Assembly: GCF_003350375.1 (NCBI RefSeq)
Contig: NZ_QQAR01000003.1
Span: 62,001 to 126,000, forward strand
DNA: 64,000 nucleotides
Reading direction: 5' to 3'
Source: Flavobacterium sp. AG291
GTDB taxonomy: Bacteria > Bacteroidota > Bacteroidia > Flavobacteriales > Flavobacteriaceae
Both the position numbers and the translations under genes were made by a program. Positions 1 through 9,361 of the stretch are shown piece after piece (positions within the stretch are counted from its first letter, which is position 1; every line of letters starts with the position of its first letter). Below the pieces are notes generated by a model, which saw only the letters and a list, made by a program, of their open reading frames with translations, was not told where the DNA came from and did no database searches.

Positions 1-1219
1 TCTCGTTATCAACGGTAATTTTTCCTTTATCTACATCATATAATCGGCTGATAAGAGATAGTATTGTTGATTTTCCTGAACCTGTCCTTCCTAATATGGC
101 AAGAGTTTCTCCTTTATTAACTGTAAACGATACGTTTTTTAATGCTGTAATATTTGTGTCTTCATAAGTAAAGGTAACATTGTCAAAAGCAATCTGACCA
201 AGAACCGGTGTATGGCTAGGGTTGTTGTTTTGAATGTCAGGCTGTATCTTAAGGAATTCATTAATCCTTTTTTGTGAAGCTTCTGCTTCCTGTACCATTG
301 ATGATATCCAGCCTAAAGAGGCTACAGGCCATGTCAGTCGGTTAATGTATATTACAAACTGTGCGATGATACCTATTTCGGCAATATTTCCGTTTATGTA
401 CATCATGCCGCCTACATATATAACTACCAGGTTGCTTATACCTATAAGTAATATCATAAATGGTCCGAACAAAGCGTTTACTTTGGCAAGGCTCAGGTTT
501 TTAGCAACACTGTCTCGTGAAAGTTCTGTAAAATCGTCCTGTTTTTGCTTTTCAAGGGAGTAGGCTTTTACAATACGTATACCTGAAAACATTTCCTGTG
601 TGAATGAAGAAAGTTTTGAAAGATTTTGCTGGTATAAAGTGCTTCTCTTGTTGATTTGCTGGCTGATCCAGAATATGCTATATGCTAATATAGGTAACGG
701 CAGTAGGGTGTAAAAGGTTAGTTTTGGTGAAATCGTGAACATGTGAGTGGTTATCACGGCAAAACTTATCACGGTGTTGAGAGCATACATGATTGCCGGG
801 CCTACGTATTGACGTACACGTCCCACGTCTTCACTAATACGGTTCATAAGGTCGCCGGTACGGTTCTTTTTGTAGAAACTGGGTGAAAGGTTCTCGTATT
901 GGCGGAATACCTCATTCTTAAGATCAAATTCTACGTGACGGGACATAACTATAAGTGTCTGACGCATAAAAAATGTCAAAACACCACCTATAAGTGTTGT
1001 TGCTAATATCAGTAACAGGTTGTTAGTGAGCATCCCTTTCACTTTTTCAGGGTGTATGCTGCCATTCTGAGCTGTAGAAAGTACAGAGTTGATAGAGTCC
1101 TTTATTAGCTCCGGAGTGAATAAAGAGAAGATTTGGGCTACTATCGTTATAAAGATTCCTAGAAGAAATTGAAATTTATATTTTGCAAAATATTTATTTA
1201 AATACTGAAGTTCTTTCAT
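1..1219 (-). CDS. ABC exporter, fused permease-ATPase (3' end outside window)
   Basis: A type I ABC exporter half-transporter of the MsbA/lipid A exporter class, cut by the left edge; about 406 residues are visible. The first 300 or so residues form the hydrophobic exporter domain with the intracellular-loop sequence RQYVGPAIMYALNT. The nucleotide-binding domain then begins, and the Walker A motif GRTGSGKST lies near residue 372. The signature motif and Walker B fall outside the window. The start is the ATG at 1217-1219. The gene is divergent from the dehydrogenase at 1416. The substrate cannot be told from sequence; a lipid or drug is usual for the family. Confidence 0.9.
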   Translation of the reverse strand, partial: MKELQYLNKYFAKYKFQFLLGIFITIVAQIFSLFTPELIKDSINSVLSTAQNGSIHPEKVKGMLTNNLLLILATTLIGGVLTFFMRQTLIVMSRHVEFDLKNEVFRQYENLSPSFYKKNRTGDLMNRISEDVGRVRQYVGPAIMYALNTVISFAVITTHMFTISPKLTFYTLLPLPILAYSIFWISQQINKRSTLYQQNLSKLSSFTQEMFSGIRIVKAYSLEKQKQDDFTELSRDSVAKNLSLAKVNALFGPFMILLIGISNLVVIYVGGMMYINGNIAEIGIIAQFVIYINRLTWPVASLGWISSMVQEAEASQKRINEFLKIQPDIQNNNPSHTPVLGQIAFDNVTFTYEDTNITALKNVSFTVNKGETLAILGRTGSGKSTILSLISRLYDVDKGKITVDNE

Positions 1220-1365
1220 GTTATTTTTTCAAATGCAATTTTATATATTAATTAATTGTTAAAAAAGTGTCGAAAACGACGTGATTAAGCAATTAAAAAT
1301 AACCGTTGTTTATTATAGAATCGATAAAAAAGGACTTTTAATTTCCTTTATTTTAATTAAATGTA

Positions 1366-1373
1366 TAATTTTG
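1366..1373 (+). promoter_or_regulatory. -7 element TAATTTTG for the dehydrogenase
   Basis: Matches the Bacteroidetes consensus TAnnTTTG, 43 bp upstream of the ATG at 1416. No convincing -33 TTTG was seen at the usual distance. Confidence 0.55.
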
Positions 1374-1415
1374 TCTTCTGTTTTTGAATAAAATTCAAAT
1401 TTAAAAAATATTATT

Positions 1416-2519
1416 ATGATAACAGAAGTTATTAAGGCTAACGAGCTTAGTAAAGTTGATCCTGTATTTGGACAGGCTTCATTCAATGACCATGAGCAGA
1501 TCGTTTTTTGCCATGACAAAGATACAGGTTTAAAAGCAATTATAGGTATACATAACACAGTTTTAGGTCCTGCGCTTGGTGGTACCAGAATGTGGAAATA
1601 TGCTAACGAATGGGAGGCTCTAAACGACGTTTTAAGGCTTTCAAGAGGGATGACTTATAAATCGGCTATCTCTGGTCTTAACCTTGGTGGTGGTAAAGCT
1701 GTTATCATAGGTGATTCTAAACTGGATAAAACTCCGGAAATGATCACAAGATTTGGTCAGTTCGTTCACACACTAAGCGGAAAATATATTACTGCTGAAG
1801 ATGTAGGAACTACTACTGCTGATATGGATCTTATCCGTGATGTGACGCCTCACGTTACAGGTATCTCTGTAGAACGTGGAGGTTCAGGTAACCCTTCTCC
1901 TGTAACAGCTTATGGTGTTTACATGGGTATGAAAGCTGCTGCGCTTCATCAATTTGGAAGCGACAAGCTTGACGGTAAGAAAGTATTGGTACAGGGTACA
2001 GGTCACGTAGGTGAAACCCTTATTGATTACCTTACTAAAGAAGGCGCTCTTGTTCAGATCTCCGATATCAATGAAGCAAGAATGCAAGAGGTGTCAGCTA
2101 AATATGGTGCTACAATCTATACAGGCGAGGATGTTTATGCTGCTGATGTAGATATTTACGCTCCATGTGCTCTTGGTGCTACCATCAATGATGCGACTAT
2201 CGATAAACTAAAAGCTAAAGTTATTGCCGGTGCTGCTAATAACCAGTTGGCTAATGAGCTTGTTCACGGAAAAATACTTCAGGAAAAAGGTATACTTTAT
2301 GCTCCTGACTTCCTGATCAATGCAGGTGGTATTATCAATGTTTATGCAGAGATTGTAGGTTATGATTCAGCTGAGGCTATGAGAAGAACTGAAAATATCT
2401 ACAATACTACACTTGAGATATTTGCTCTTGCTGAGGCTCAGGGTATTACTACGCAACAGGCTGCAATGGCAATCGCTCAGAAGCGTATTGATGACAGAAA
2501 AAAAGAAACGGCTAAATAA
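1416..2519 (+). CDS. Leucine/valine/phenylalanine-type amino acid dehydrogenase
   Basis: NAD-dependent oxidative deaminase of the Glu/Leu/Phe/Val dehydrogenase family, most like leucine dehydrogenase (branched-chain amino acid to 2-oxo acid plus ammonia). The N-terminal domain has GPALGGTRMW (51-60) and TYKSAISGLNLGGGK (80-94), which hold the two conserved lysines K82 and K94. The Rossmann domain carries VLVQGTGHVGE near residue 190. The 367-residue length fits leucine dehydrogenase better than the longer glutamate enzymes. The gene stands alone with its own promoter and terminator. Exact substrate preference is inferred. Confidence 0.88.
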   Translation: MITEVIKANELSKVDPVFGQASFNDHEQIVFCHDKDTGLKAIIGIHNTVLGPALGGTRMWKYANEWEALNDVLRLSRGMTYKSAISGLNLGGGKAVIIGDSKLDKTPEMITRFGQFVHTLSGKYITAEDVGTTTADMDLIRDVTPHVTGISVERGGSGNPSPVTAYGVYMGMKAAALHQFGSDKLDGKKVLVQGTGHVGETLIDYLTKEGALVQISDINEARMQEVSAKYGATIYTGEDVYAADVDIYAPCALGATINDATIDKLKAKVIAGAANNQLANELVHGKILQEKGILYAPDFLINAGGIINVYAEIVGYDSAEAMRRTENIYNTTLEIFALAEAQGITTQQAAMAIAQKRIDDRKKETAK

Positions 2520-2551
2520 TTAGCTTACAAAAATATTATTCTTAATTTTGC

Positions 2552-2590
2552 AGAGCGAAAGGGGTATTCTCTTTCGCTCTCTTAATTTTT
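2552..2590 (+). terminator. Intrinsic terminator after the dehydrogenase
   Basis: A 10-bp perfect stem, AGAGCGAAAG with CTTTCGCTCT around a 9-nt loop, followed by a T-rich tract. A TAATTTTG box (2543-2550) sits at its upstream edge and may serve nusB. Confidence 0.75.
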
Positions 2591-2607
2591 AAAGTTCTTA
2601 TAGGCGG

Positions 2608-3558
2608 ATGTTAAACAGAAGACATATTCGGGTTAAAGTGATGCAGTCAATATATGCTATGCATCAAAATGATTCAGACAATCTTGAAAAGGAAGAAAAG
2701 TTCCTTTTTAATAGTATTGAAAACATTCGTGACTTATATCTTATCATGCTGTCTGCATTGGTAGAGATTAGGAACAGTGAGGAAGATTTTATAGAAAAAT
2801 CATCAAAAAAACACCTTGCTACTGCCGAAGAGCGCAATCCAAACAAAAAATTCATCAACAACCAAGTTCTTAATATGTTGGCAGAAAGCAATTCGCTTAG
2901 CATTGCTATGGCTGACAGGAATATTAACAATTGGAAGAATAATGATGATTATATCCTTCTTCTGCTTGATGATGTTAAGAAAAGTGAAGTTTATAAAAAT
3001 TACATGGAAAGCAAAACCAATAGCTTTGAAGAAGATCGTGACTTTGTAACGAATCTTTTTACTGAAGTTGTTGCTCCTAATGAAAAATTATATGAATACC
3101 TTGAGGATCATAAGCTTACATGGGTTGATGATATTCCTGTTGTGAATACGCTTATAGCGAAACAACTTGGGCTAATGACGCCTGCTCAGGAAGATAAAGA
3201 AACTTTTAAGGTACCAAGGCTTTATAAAGATATTGACGATAAAGATTTTGTGAAAGATCTTTTCCGTAAAACAGTACTTAATAACCAGGAGCTGGCTAAA
3301 GAATTTATAGATAAAACGCCTAACTGGGATACAGAGCGTATAGCTGAAATAGATGCTATTATTCTTAAAATGGCAATTTGTGAGTTCTTAAAATTCCCGT
3401 CGATACCTGTTAAAGTAACCATAAATGAATATCTTGAGATTGCAAAGGAGTATTCTACGCCAAAAAGCAGTATTTTTATCAACGGAATCCTTGATAATCT
3501 TATCAAAGATTACCAGGCAAGTAATAAATTAATCAAAACCGGCAGAGGTTTAATGTAA
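2608..3558 (+). CDS. nusB: Transcription antitermination protein NusB
   Basis: RNA-binding component of the NusB-NusE antitermination complex acting on rRNA operons. The C-terminal third (about residues 195-305) is the all-helical NusB domain, with RIAEIDAIILKMAICEF and the later KSSIFINGILDNL segment. The N-terminus opens with RRHIRVKVMQSIYAM, the usual NusB start. At 316 residues it is about twice the proteobacterial length, with an extended middle, which is normal for Bacteroidetes NusB. It is followed by a DUF1573 gene and yajC, a common flavobacterial order. Confidence 0.92.
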   Translation: MLNRRHIRVKVMQSIYAMHQNDSDNLEKEEKFLFNSIENIRDLYLIMLSALVEIRNSEEDFIEKSSKKHLATAEERNPNKKFINNQVLNMLAESNSLSIAMADRNINNWKNNDDYILLLLDDVKKSEVYKNYMESKTNSFEEDRDFVTNLFTEVVAPNEKLYEYLEDHKLTWVDDIPVVNTLIAKQLGLMTPAQEDKETFKVPRLYKDIDDKDFVKDLFRKTVLNNQELAKEFIDKTPNWDTERIAEIDAIILKMAICEFLKFPSIPVKVTINEYLEIAKEYSTPKSSIFINGILDNLIKDYQASNKLIKTGRGLM

Positions 3559-3581
3559 AACAAGTTATAAATTTTTAAGTT

Positions 3582-4064
3582 ATGTTGAAAAAAACAGCCG
3601 CTATGTTGTTTGTAGCATCTTTAGTGCTTACAGCATGCAAGAAAGAAAACGCAGCATTACGCATAGACGACAAAACAGCTAAAGATGCTGAAATTGCTCA
3701 CGCGCAGTCAGGAAACCTTCCGGTGTCAGAATTTGACAGTATGGAGTTTGATTTCGGAAAAATCAAACAGGGAGACAAAGTAGAGCACACATTTAAAGTA
3801 ACAAATAAAGGTACTGCTGATCTTGTTATCAGTGATGCTAAACCAAGCTGCGGATGTACTGTTCCTGAGTTTACTAAAACACCTATCAAACCGGGTGAAT
3901 CAGGAGATATCAAAGTAATTTTTGATTCTACAGGAAAAAGCGGACAACAGGAAAAAACAGTTACAGTAAACATGAACACTGAAAAAGCTTCAGAAGTTCT
4001 TAAATTTAAGGCTAACATTGAAGCTCCTGCAGGAGGTATTGGTGTTGCGCCGGCAGCACACTAA
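3582..4064 (+). CDS. DUF1573 lipoprotein
   Basis: A 160-residue exported lipoprotein. The signal peptide ends in the lipobox LVLTAC with Cys at about residue 19. The rest is a single DUF1573 domain, an immunoglobulin/ASH-like beta sandwich, with typical segments FDFGKIKQGDKVEHTF, NKGTADLVI and SCGCTVPE. DUF1573 proteins are very common in Bacteroidetes and their precise role is unknown. It lies 23 bp after nusB and 3 bp before yajC, so the three are probably co-transcribed. Confidence 0.9.
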   Translation: MLKKTAAMLFVASLVLTACKKENAALRIDDKTAKDAEIAHAQSGNLPVSEFDSMEFDFGKIKQGDKVEHTFKVTNKGTADLVISDAKPSCGCTVPEFTKTPIKPGESGDIKVIFDSTGKSGQQEKTVTVNMNTEKASEVLKFKANIEAPAGGIGVAPAAH

Positions 4065-4067
4065 TAT

Positions 4068-4352
4068 ATGGAACAGATAACATCATTTGCACCAATTATA
4101 CTAATGTTCGTAGTAGTATATTTTTTAATGCTACGTCCCCAACAAAAAAGGCAAAAACTTGAAAAAGAGTTTGAGCAGAATCTTAAAGTAGGTGATAAGA
4201 TCATCACTAAAAGCGGCATCCACGGAAGGATTGCTGAAATAGCTGAAGATTCATTAGTTATAGAGACTATGGCAGGAAAGCTTAAAATGGAGCGTTCGGC
4301 TATATCACTTGAACTAAGCCAGAAATTAAACAACCCTAAAGAAGTTAAATAA
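4068..4352 (+). CDS. yajC: Preprotein translocase subunit YajC
   Basis: Accessory subunit of the Sec translocon (SecDF-YajC). A single N-terminal membrane helix (about 4-21) is followed by MLRPQQKRQKL, the hallmark of YajC, then KVGDKIITKSGIHGRIAEI and a charged C-terminus. The 94-residue length is normal. It is the last gene of the nusB-DUF1573-yajC unit and is followed at once by a strong terminator. Confidence 0.95.
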   Translation: MEQITSFAPIILMFVVVYFLMLRPQQKRQKLEKEFEQNLKVGDKIITKSGIHGRIAEIAEDSLVIETMAGKLKMERSAISLELSQKLNNPKEVK

Positions 4353-4360
4353 TAAAATAA

Positions 4361-4388
4361 AATCCCAATCGAAAGATTGGGATTTTTT
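4361..4388 (+). terminator. Intrinsic terminator after yajC
   Basis: A perfect 10-bp stem (AATCCCAATC with GATTGGGATT) on a GAAA tetraloop, followed by a run of T. Confidence 0.9.
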
Positions 4389-4400
4389 TATGGTGCTTAT

Positions 4401-4471
4401 GTCATTGCGAGCGGAATGTAATGGAGCGCGGCAATCTCAGAGATTGCTTCGTCGTACCTCCTCGCAATGAC
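4401..4471. repeat. Dispersed inverted repeat, GTCATTGCGAG family
   Basis: Outer arms GTCATTGCGAG (4401-4411) and CTCGCAATGAC (4461-4471) enclose a second palindrome, GCAATCTCAGAGATTGC (4431-4447). A longer relative with the same outer arms is at 48533-48657, and half-copies lie near 9361 and 56715. It lies in the gap between two genes converging on it. Confidence 0.75.
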
Positions 4472-4509
4472 AGACTGTAATTGTAAATTACGACTGATCA
4501 CTACTGTTA

Positions 4510-5094
4510 TTATTTCCTATATTTATCATTCAGTCCAATACCCTGAAGAATTAGCGGTTTTATCTTTTCAAGGCGTGCTAAAACAGTTTTTTCCTGTTTT
4601 GCGGTTGCTATCTGTTCGATGAATTCTTTTTGTTTGTAAGGTGAGAATTTTGCGAAAGCTTCAGCTAACTCGGTTGAAGCATCCAGTTCTTTCTGAAGGC
4701 GTTCGGGTATTACGGCTTCTTTTCTTTCGGGCTTAATACCCAAACCGGCCTTTTCTACAGCAATAGCTTCATGAATGTATTGAAGGACCATCTTTTCGTT
4801 TATCTGGTCTTTTGAAGTGAAACGCCACTGTCGCAACGATTTGGTTACACCTTCATTAGCGTTTACAAGTATACCGGCTTCATCTTTTAAGAATACACCT
4901 TTAAAGAACCAAATGGTGAAAAAATCTTTGAAGCCTCCAATGCCTAAAACATTCTTGTTATTGATGGTATACACAATGCCTCCCCACTTGGTGGTTTCAA
5001 CCAGTTCTGTTTTGTTGATGATACTTTTCAGTACCTCAAGTTCTTCAGGCCACTGACCGTTCTTGTTCCAGTCATATTTCTCTTTGGTTTCCAT
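4510..5094 (-). CDS. YdeI/OmpD-associated family protein with DUF1801-like domain
   Basis: A cytosolic protein of about 194 residues. The N-terminal two-thirds resemble DUF1801 (ETTKWGGIVYTI, FFTIWFFKGVFLKDEAGIL, SLRQWRFTSKDQI). The C-terminus has the YdeI-type segment with FAKFSPYKQKEFIEQIATAK and AKQEKTVLARLEKI. The function is not established; YdeI-like domains have been tied to peptide-antibiotic protection. The ATG at 5094 is chosen because conserved-looking sequence begins there, while the 28 extra upstream residues are hydrophobic and unlike the family. Confidence 0.8.
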   Translation of the reverse strand: METKEKYDWNKNGQWPEELEVLKSIINKTELVETTKWGGIVYTINNKNVLGIGGFKDFFTIWFFKGVFLKDEAGILVNANEGVTKSLRQWRFTSKDQINEKMVLQYIHEAIAVEKAGLGIKPERKEAVIPERLQKELDASTELAEAFAKFSPYKQKEFIEQIATAKQEKTVLARLEKIKPLILQGIGLNDKYRK

Positions 5095-5173
5095 AGGGCA
5101 GGGATTTATTTTTATAAGCTTAAAAATAAAGAATATTCTGTTTGGTAATAATTTCAGGAGGGGTAAAAAATAA

Positions 5174-5233
5174 GCCACGAATTACATAAATAACACAAAA
5201 GCTAATTTGTGGTGATCTGTGTAATTCGTGGCA
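5174..5233. repeat. Inverted repeat GCCACGAATTAC
   Basis: Perfect 12-bp arms, GCCACGAATTAC (5174-5185) and GTAATTCGTGGC (5222-5233), around an AT-rich middle. There is no T tract, so it is more likely a dispersed intergenic repeat than a terminator for pepT. Confidence 0.65.
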
Positions 5234-5252
5234 AAAAGTATGTTTTAATCTA

Positions 5253-6494
5253 TTATTTCTTTTCAGCAGTAAGCTCAGCGATTTTAACGATAACCTCTAC
5301 AGCTTTCTGCATGCTCTCTACAGGAACATATTCATATTTTCCGTGGAAGTTATGTCCGCCCGCAAAGATATTAGGGCATGGTAGGCCCATGTATGAAAGT
5401 CTGGAGCCATCAGTTCCGCCACGAATAGGTTTGATAAGTGGTTCGATACCCAGTTCTCTCATTGCTTTTTCGGCAATTTCTACAATGTGCATAACCGGCT
5501 CAACCTTTTCTTTCATGTTGTAGTAGTAATCCCTTACTTCAGGGATAACCACATCACCGCCAAATTGCTTTTGGTATTCAGCGTTTATGTTGTCAGTAAT
5601 GGTCTGGATCATCACTTTACGCTCCTCAAATTTTACTTTATCATGGTCACGGATGATAAGCTGAACGGTTGTTTCTTCGATACTTCCGCTGATACCTACA
5701 ACGTGGAAGAAACCTTCATAACCTTTTGTTTTTTCAGGAACTTCATTAGCAGGCAGCTGACTAATGAAGTTGTTAGCTAAAAGCATAGAGTTGATCATTT
5801 TACCTTTAGCATAACCCGGGTGAACACTGATACCTTTAAAAGTAATTTTTGCACCGGCTGCATTGAAGTTTTCATATTCAAGCTCACCAATCTGACTTCC
5901 ATCCATAGTATACGCCCATTCAGCACCAAATTTCTCTACATCAAAAAGGTCTGCACCACGTCCGATTTCCTCATCTGGAGTAAAACAGATACGGATTTTT
6001 CCGTGTTTAATCTCAGGATGCTGGATCATGTATTCCATAGCAGTTACAATTTCAGTAATACCTGCTTTGTCATCAGCGCCAAGAAGGGTGGTACCATCAG
6101 TAGTGATAAGTGTCTGCCCTTTGTATTGCAGCATGTCTTTAAAGTAAGACGGAGATAATACGATATTAAGCTCTTTATTCAGGATGATATCGCCACCGTC
6201 ATAATTTGGAACAATCTGCGGTTTAACATTAGCTCCTGTAAAATCAGGTGTTGTGTCAAAGTGAGAAACAAAACCTATAACCGGAACTTCATGGTCTACA
6301 TTAGAAGGTAATGTAGCCATTACGTATGAATGCTCATCAATAGTAACATCTTCCATACCTATAGCTTTAAGCTCTTCGGCAAGTTTATTGGCAAGATCCC
6401 ATTGTTTAGCGGTACTTGGTGTAGTTGGAGAGTTTGCGTCAGATTCTGTGTCAATGGTCACATAGCTAATGAAACGGTCTATGATATGCTGCAT
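5253..6494 (-). CDS. pepT: Peptidase T (tripeptide aminopeptidase)
   Basis: M20B metallopeptidase that removes the N-terminal residue of tripeptides in the cytosol. The two-zinc ligand set is visible: [28 protein letters not shown] and the C-terminal [17 protein letters not shown] and the lid-domain segment [13 protein letters not shown] are also present. Its 413 residues match the family. It stands alone, with intergenic gaps on both sides. Confidence 0.96.
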   Translation of the reverse strand: MQHIIDRFISYVTIDTESDANSPTTPSTAKQWDLANKLAEELKAIGMEDVTIDEHSYVMATLPSNVDHEVPVIGFVSHFDTTPDFTGANVKPQIVPNYDGGDIILNKELNIVLSPSYFKDMLQYKGQTLITTDGTTLLGADDKAGITEIVTAMEYMIQHPEIKHGKIRICFTPDEEIGRGADLFDVEKFGAEWAYTMDGSQIGELEYENFNAAGAKITFKGISVHPGYAKGKMINSMLLANNFISQLPANEVPEKTKGYEGFFHVVGISGSIEETTVQLIIRDHDKVKFEERKVMIQTITDNINAEYQKQFGGDVVIPEVRDYYYNMKEKVEPVMHIVEIAEKAMRELGIEPLIKPIRGGTDGSRLSYMGLPCPNIFAGGHNFHGKYEYVPVESMQKAVEVIVKIAELTAEKK

Positions 6495-6575
6495 TTTTGA
6501 ATTTTATTTATTAATGAAGTGCAAATTTACGATTTTACGTATTTCTGTATTGATTTTAGATAAATTTTCTATGTA

Positions 6576-7199
6576 TTATTCTTTAGAAAGAAGTGTTATT
6601 TCGGTGTGTATATTTTGCTTGGCCTGGTCTTCAAATTTTTCCCTGAAAAACTGCGTTTTAAAAATGTATTCCATGCCTAAAAAGTGTTGTAAAGCTTTTT
6701 TCCTGCCCGGGTTGTACATAAAGTCAGGATAGATGGCATATTCTTTCCCTACCTGCCGGCTGTATTCAAGGTAAATTTCCCATTCACTGCCTAAAATAGA
6801 CAGGTCGGCGTCCGTAAATAAATTGGTGTCATTGTCAGTGCTTAATTCATGATTTTTTGTGGCAAGTATCTGTTCTGCACAAAGTTTTACCTTTTCTTTA
6901 GGATAACCAATGCTGCTAAGGGCTTTGATTGCTACCAAGGCACTCTTATCTTCGTTTTCTTTAGAAGTTACCTTATAAATAATGTCATGGTAAAAAAGAG
7001 AAAACAATAGGGTGTCCCAGTCGGTAATTTGTTCTCTGCAGGTTTCAAGCTGAACAAGCATATTCTCTAAATGCTGCAGGTTATGATAATGGCGTTTTTG
7101 AGAGGTGTAATGTTTCTCAATGTCATCCCATAGTGTCTCAATTAGGGATTTTTCACGGGTATATTTATTTACAAGGCTTGTAAAAACTCCTTTGAGCAT
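6576..7199 (-). CDS. Predicted HD-superfamily metal-dependent phosphohydrolase
   Basis: A 207-residue protein resembling the predicted HD-type hydrolases of COG4339. It has RHYHNLQHLENML (about residues 36-48) and LLFSLFYHDIIYK, where the HD pair appears as FYHDIIY, then a helical C-terminus with KKALQHFLGMEYIF. The substrate is unknown. It is divergent from pyrD. Confidence 0.8.
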   Translation of the reverse strand: MLKGVFTSLVNKYTREKSLIETLWDDIEKHYTSQKRHYHNLQHLENMLVQLETCREQITDWDTLLFSLFYHDIIYKVTSKENEDKSALVAIKALSSIGYPKEKVKLCAEQILATKNHELSTDNDTNLFTDADLSILGSEWEIYLEYSRQVGKEYAIYPDFMYNPGRKKALQHFLGMEYIFKTQFFREKFEDQAKQNIHTEITLLSKE

Positions 7200-7273
7200 G
7201 GTGTGTTTGTATGGGTTGAATCATCAAATGTAATAACTTTTACACTTTAATTTTTAATATGGCTTGTTATTCA

Positions 7274-7281
7274 TAAATTTG
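7274..7281 (+). promoter_or_regulatory. -7 element TAAATTTG for pyrD
   Basis: A perfect TAnnTTTG match 19 bp upstream of the ATG at 7300. It lies inside the longer possible reading frame that opens at 7264, so that longer start is unlikely to be used. Confidence 0.75.
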
Positions 7282-7299
7282 CACACCAAACAAAACGAT

Positions 7300-8328
7300 A
7301 TGTACAAATCCTTAATAAGGCCTATACTGTTCCGCTTCGATCCGGAGAAAATTCACCATTTTACATTTTCATCAATACGTTTCTTAAACAGCATACCGGG
7401 AATACCGTCACTGCTTAAATCAATGTATGAAGTAAACGACCCCCGTTTGGAACGTGAGGTATTTGGTTTGAAGTTCAAAAATCCGGTTGGCCTTGCAGCT
7501 GGTCTTGATAAGGATGCCAAACTGTACAAAGAGTTGGCTAATATGGGTTTCGGCTTTATAGAAATCGGAACCCTGACACCAAAACCTCAGGATGGAAACC
7601 CTAAAAAGAGGTTGTTCCGCTTAAGGGAAGATGGTGGGCTTATTAACCGTATGGGCTTTAACAATGGCGGGGTGCAGGAAGCTGTAGAACGCCTGAAAAA
7701 GAATCCTAAAGGGAAAGGCCACGTGCTTATAGGTGGAAATATTGGGAAGAACAAGGTAACACCGAATGAAGATGCGGTAAGCGATTACGAAATCTGCTTT
7801 GATGCTTTATATGATTACGTAGATTACTTTGTGGTGAATGTGAGTTCGCCAAATACACCTAACCTGAGAGAGCTTCAGGATAAAGAGCCATTAACGAACT
7901 TGTTGCAAACGCTTCAGGATAAGAATGCTGCAAAACCGGTACAGAAGCCAATATTGCTTAAGATAGCTCCGGATTTGACGGACGAACAACTTCTGGATAT
8001 TATCGATATTGTAAAAACAACTAAGATTGCCGGTGTAATAGCTACTAATACCACTATTTCAAGAGAAGGACTGGTGTCTGAAAACAAACAGGAGACAGGA
8101 GGACTAAGCGGTAAACCTCTTACCAAACGTTCGACGGAAGTTATCCGATTCCTTTCTGAGAAAAGCAACAAAGCATTCCCTATCATTGGAGTAGGAGGTA
8201 TTCATACTGCCGATGACGCTATAGAGAAACTGGAAGCAGGAGCAAGCCTTATACAGCTGTATACAGGTTTTATTTATGAAGGTCCGGCACTTATTAAGGA
8301 TATCAATAAAAAATTATTGAATTCTTAG
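7300..8328 (+). CDS. pyrD: Dihydroorotate dehydrogenase, quinone-dependent (class 2)
   Basis: Fourth step of de novo pyrimidine synthesis: oxidises dihydroorotate to orotate and passes electrons to quinone at the membrane. An N-terminal amphipathic extension ([20 protein letters not shown]) is typical of class 2. The FMN-barrel motifs are [48 protein letters not shown] with the class 2 catalytic serine, LKIAPDLT and GVGGI. The 342-residue length is usual. The start follows the promoter at 7274. Confidence 0.97.
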   Translation: MYKSLIRPILFRFDPEKIHHFTFSSIRFLNSIPGIPSLLKSMYEVNDPRLEREVFGLKFKNPVGLAAGLDKDAKLYKELANMGFGFIEIGTLTPKPQDGNPKKRLFRLREDGGLINRMGFNNGGVQEAVERLKKNPKGKGHVLIGGNIGKNKVTPNEDAVSDYEICFDALYDYVDYFVVNVSSPNTPNLRELQDKEPLTNLLQTLQDKNAAKPVQKPILLKIAPDLTDEQLLDIIDIVKTTKIAGVIATNTTISREGLVSENKQETGGLSGKPLTKRSTEVIRFLSEKSNKAFPIIGVGGIHTADDAIEKLEAGASLIQLYTGFIYEGPALIKDINKKLLNS

Positions 8329-8330
8329 AT

Positions 8331-8399
8331 AGTTCGATGATTCGATATTTTGATTGTTGGATTTTTCGAACGATCCAAAAATCGAATAATCCAAAACTC
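8331..8399. repeat. Interleaved AT-rich inverted/direct repeat
   Basis: TTCGAT and TTGGAT words alternate with their complements (ATCGAA, ATCCAA), giving several possible hairpins after pyrD. It is probably a degenerate intergenic repeat; it may also act in termination. Confidence 0.4.
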
Positions 8400-8438
8400 G
8401 TAAAAGAGAAAACGTTTTCGTAAATGTGCTAAATCTAT

Positions 8439-8446
8439 TATCTTTG
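8439..8446 (+). promoter_or_regulatory. -7 element TATCTTTG for HMG-CoA lyase
   Basis: A perfect TAnnTTTG ending 7 bp before the ATG at 8454. A transcript would start at or next to the start codon, so this mRNA is probably leaderless or nearly so. Confidence 0.7.
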
Positions 8447-8453
8447 AGCCTTT

Positions 8454-9317
8454 ATGGAAAAGATTAAAATTATCGAATGCCCCCGCGATGCCATGCAAGG
8501 CATCAAGGCGTTCATTCCTACCGAAAGGAAAATAAGCTACATACAGTCCCTGTTAAGGATTGGTTATGATACTATAGATTTTGGAAGTTTTGTTTCGCCA
8601 AAGGCTATTCCGCAAATGGTGGATACGGCTGAGGTGCTGGCAGGGCTTGACCTTTCTAAGACGCAAAGCAAGCTGCTGGCTATCATTGCCAATACGCAGG
8701 GGGCTCAAATGGCGTCTGAACATAAAGAAATACAATACTTAGGCTATCCGTTCTCGATCTCAGAGAACTTCCAGATGCGTAACACGCACAAAACCATAGC
8801 CGAATCAATAATTACCCTTCAGGAAATATTGAACATTGCCGATGCTTCTAACAAAGAAGTAGTGGCATACCTGTCTATGGGCTTCGGGAATCCGTATGGT
8901 GACCCGTGGAATGTTGAGATCGTAGGGGAGTGGACCGAAAAACTTGCAGCAATGGGCGTTAAGATACTTTCGCTTAGTGATACTGTAGGTAGTTCTACGC
9001 CTGATGTGATAGATTACCTGTTTTCGAATCTTATACCTAAATACCCTCAGATAGAATTTGGGGCGCATTTACACACTACACCTGATAAATGGTTCGAAAA
9101 GATAGATGCAGCCTATAGAGCCGGCTGTAAGCGTTTTGATGGCGCAATACAAGGCTTTGGCGGATGCCCAATGGCAAAAGACGACCTTACCGGAAATATG
9201 CCTACAGAGCGTATGTTATCGTATTTCACCACTGTAAAAGCTGATACCAATATGCAGCCCATGAGCTTTGAGAGTGCTTATAATGAAGCAACAAAGTTGT
9301 TTGGAGAGTTTCATTAA
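8454..9317 (+). CDS. mvaB: Hydroxymethylglutaryl-CoA lyase
   Basis: TIM-barrel lyase of the HMG-CoA lyase family; it splits HMG-CoA into acetoacetate and acetyl-CoA, the last step of leucine breakdown. Seen in sequence: the N-terminal metal/substrate motif ECPRDAMQG, FGSFVSPKAIPQM, the barrel segment GAHLHTTP, and the signature DGAIQGFGGCPMAKDDLTGN with the active-site cysteine. The 287-residue length is standard. A branched-chain amino acid role would fit the leucine-type dehydrogenase earlier in the window, but the two are not adjacent. Confidence 0.9.
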   Translation: MEKIKIIECPRDAMQGIKAFIPTERKISYIQSLLRIGYDTIDFGSFVSPKAIPQMVDTAEVLAGLDLSKTQSKLLAIIANTQGAQMASEHKEIQYLGYPFSISENFQMRNTHKTIAESIITLQEILNIADASNKEVVAYLSMGFGNPYGDPWNVEIVGEWTEKLAAMGVKILSLSDTVGSSTPDVIDYLFSNLIPKYPQIEFGAHLHTTPDKWFEKIDAAYRAGCKRFDGAIQGFGGCPMAKDDLTGNMPTERMLSYFTTVKADTNMQPMSFESAYNEATKLFGEFH

Positions 9318-9361
9318 GAGTTTACAGTTTACGGTTGTAAATTTACAGTCTATGTACTCTG

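Noticed and set aside
7264-7299. TTG start 36 bp upstream of pyrD
   Set aside because: The -7 box at 7274-7281 lies inside it.
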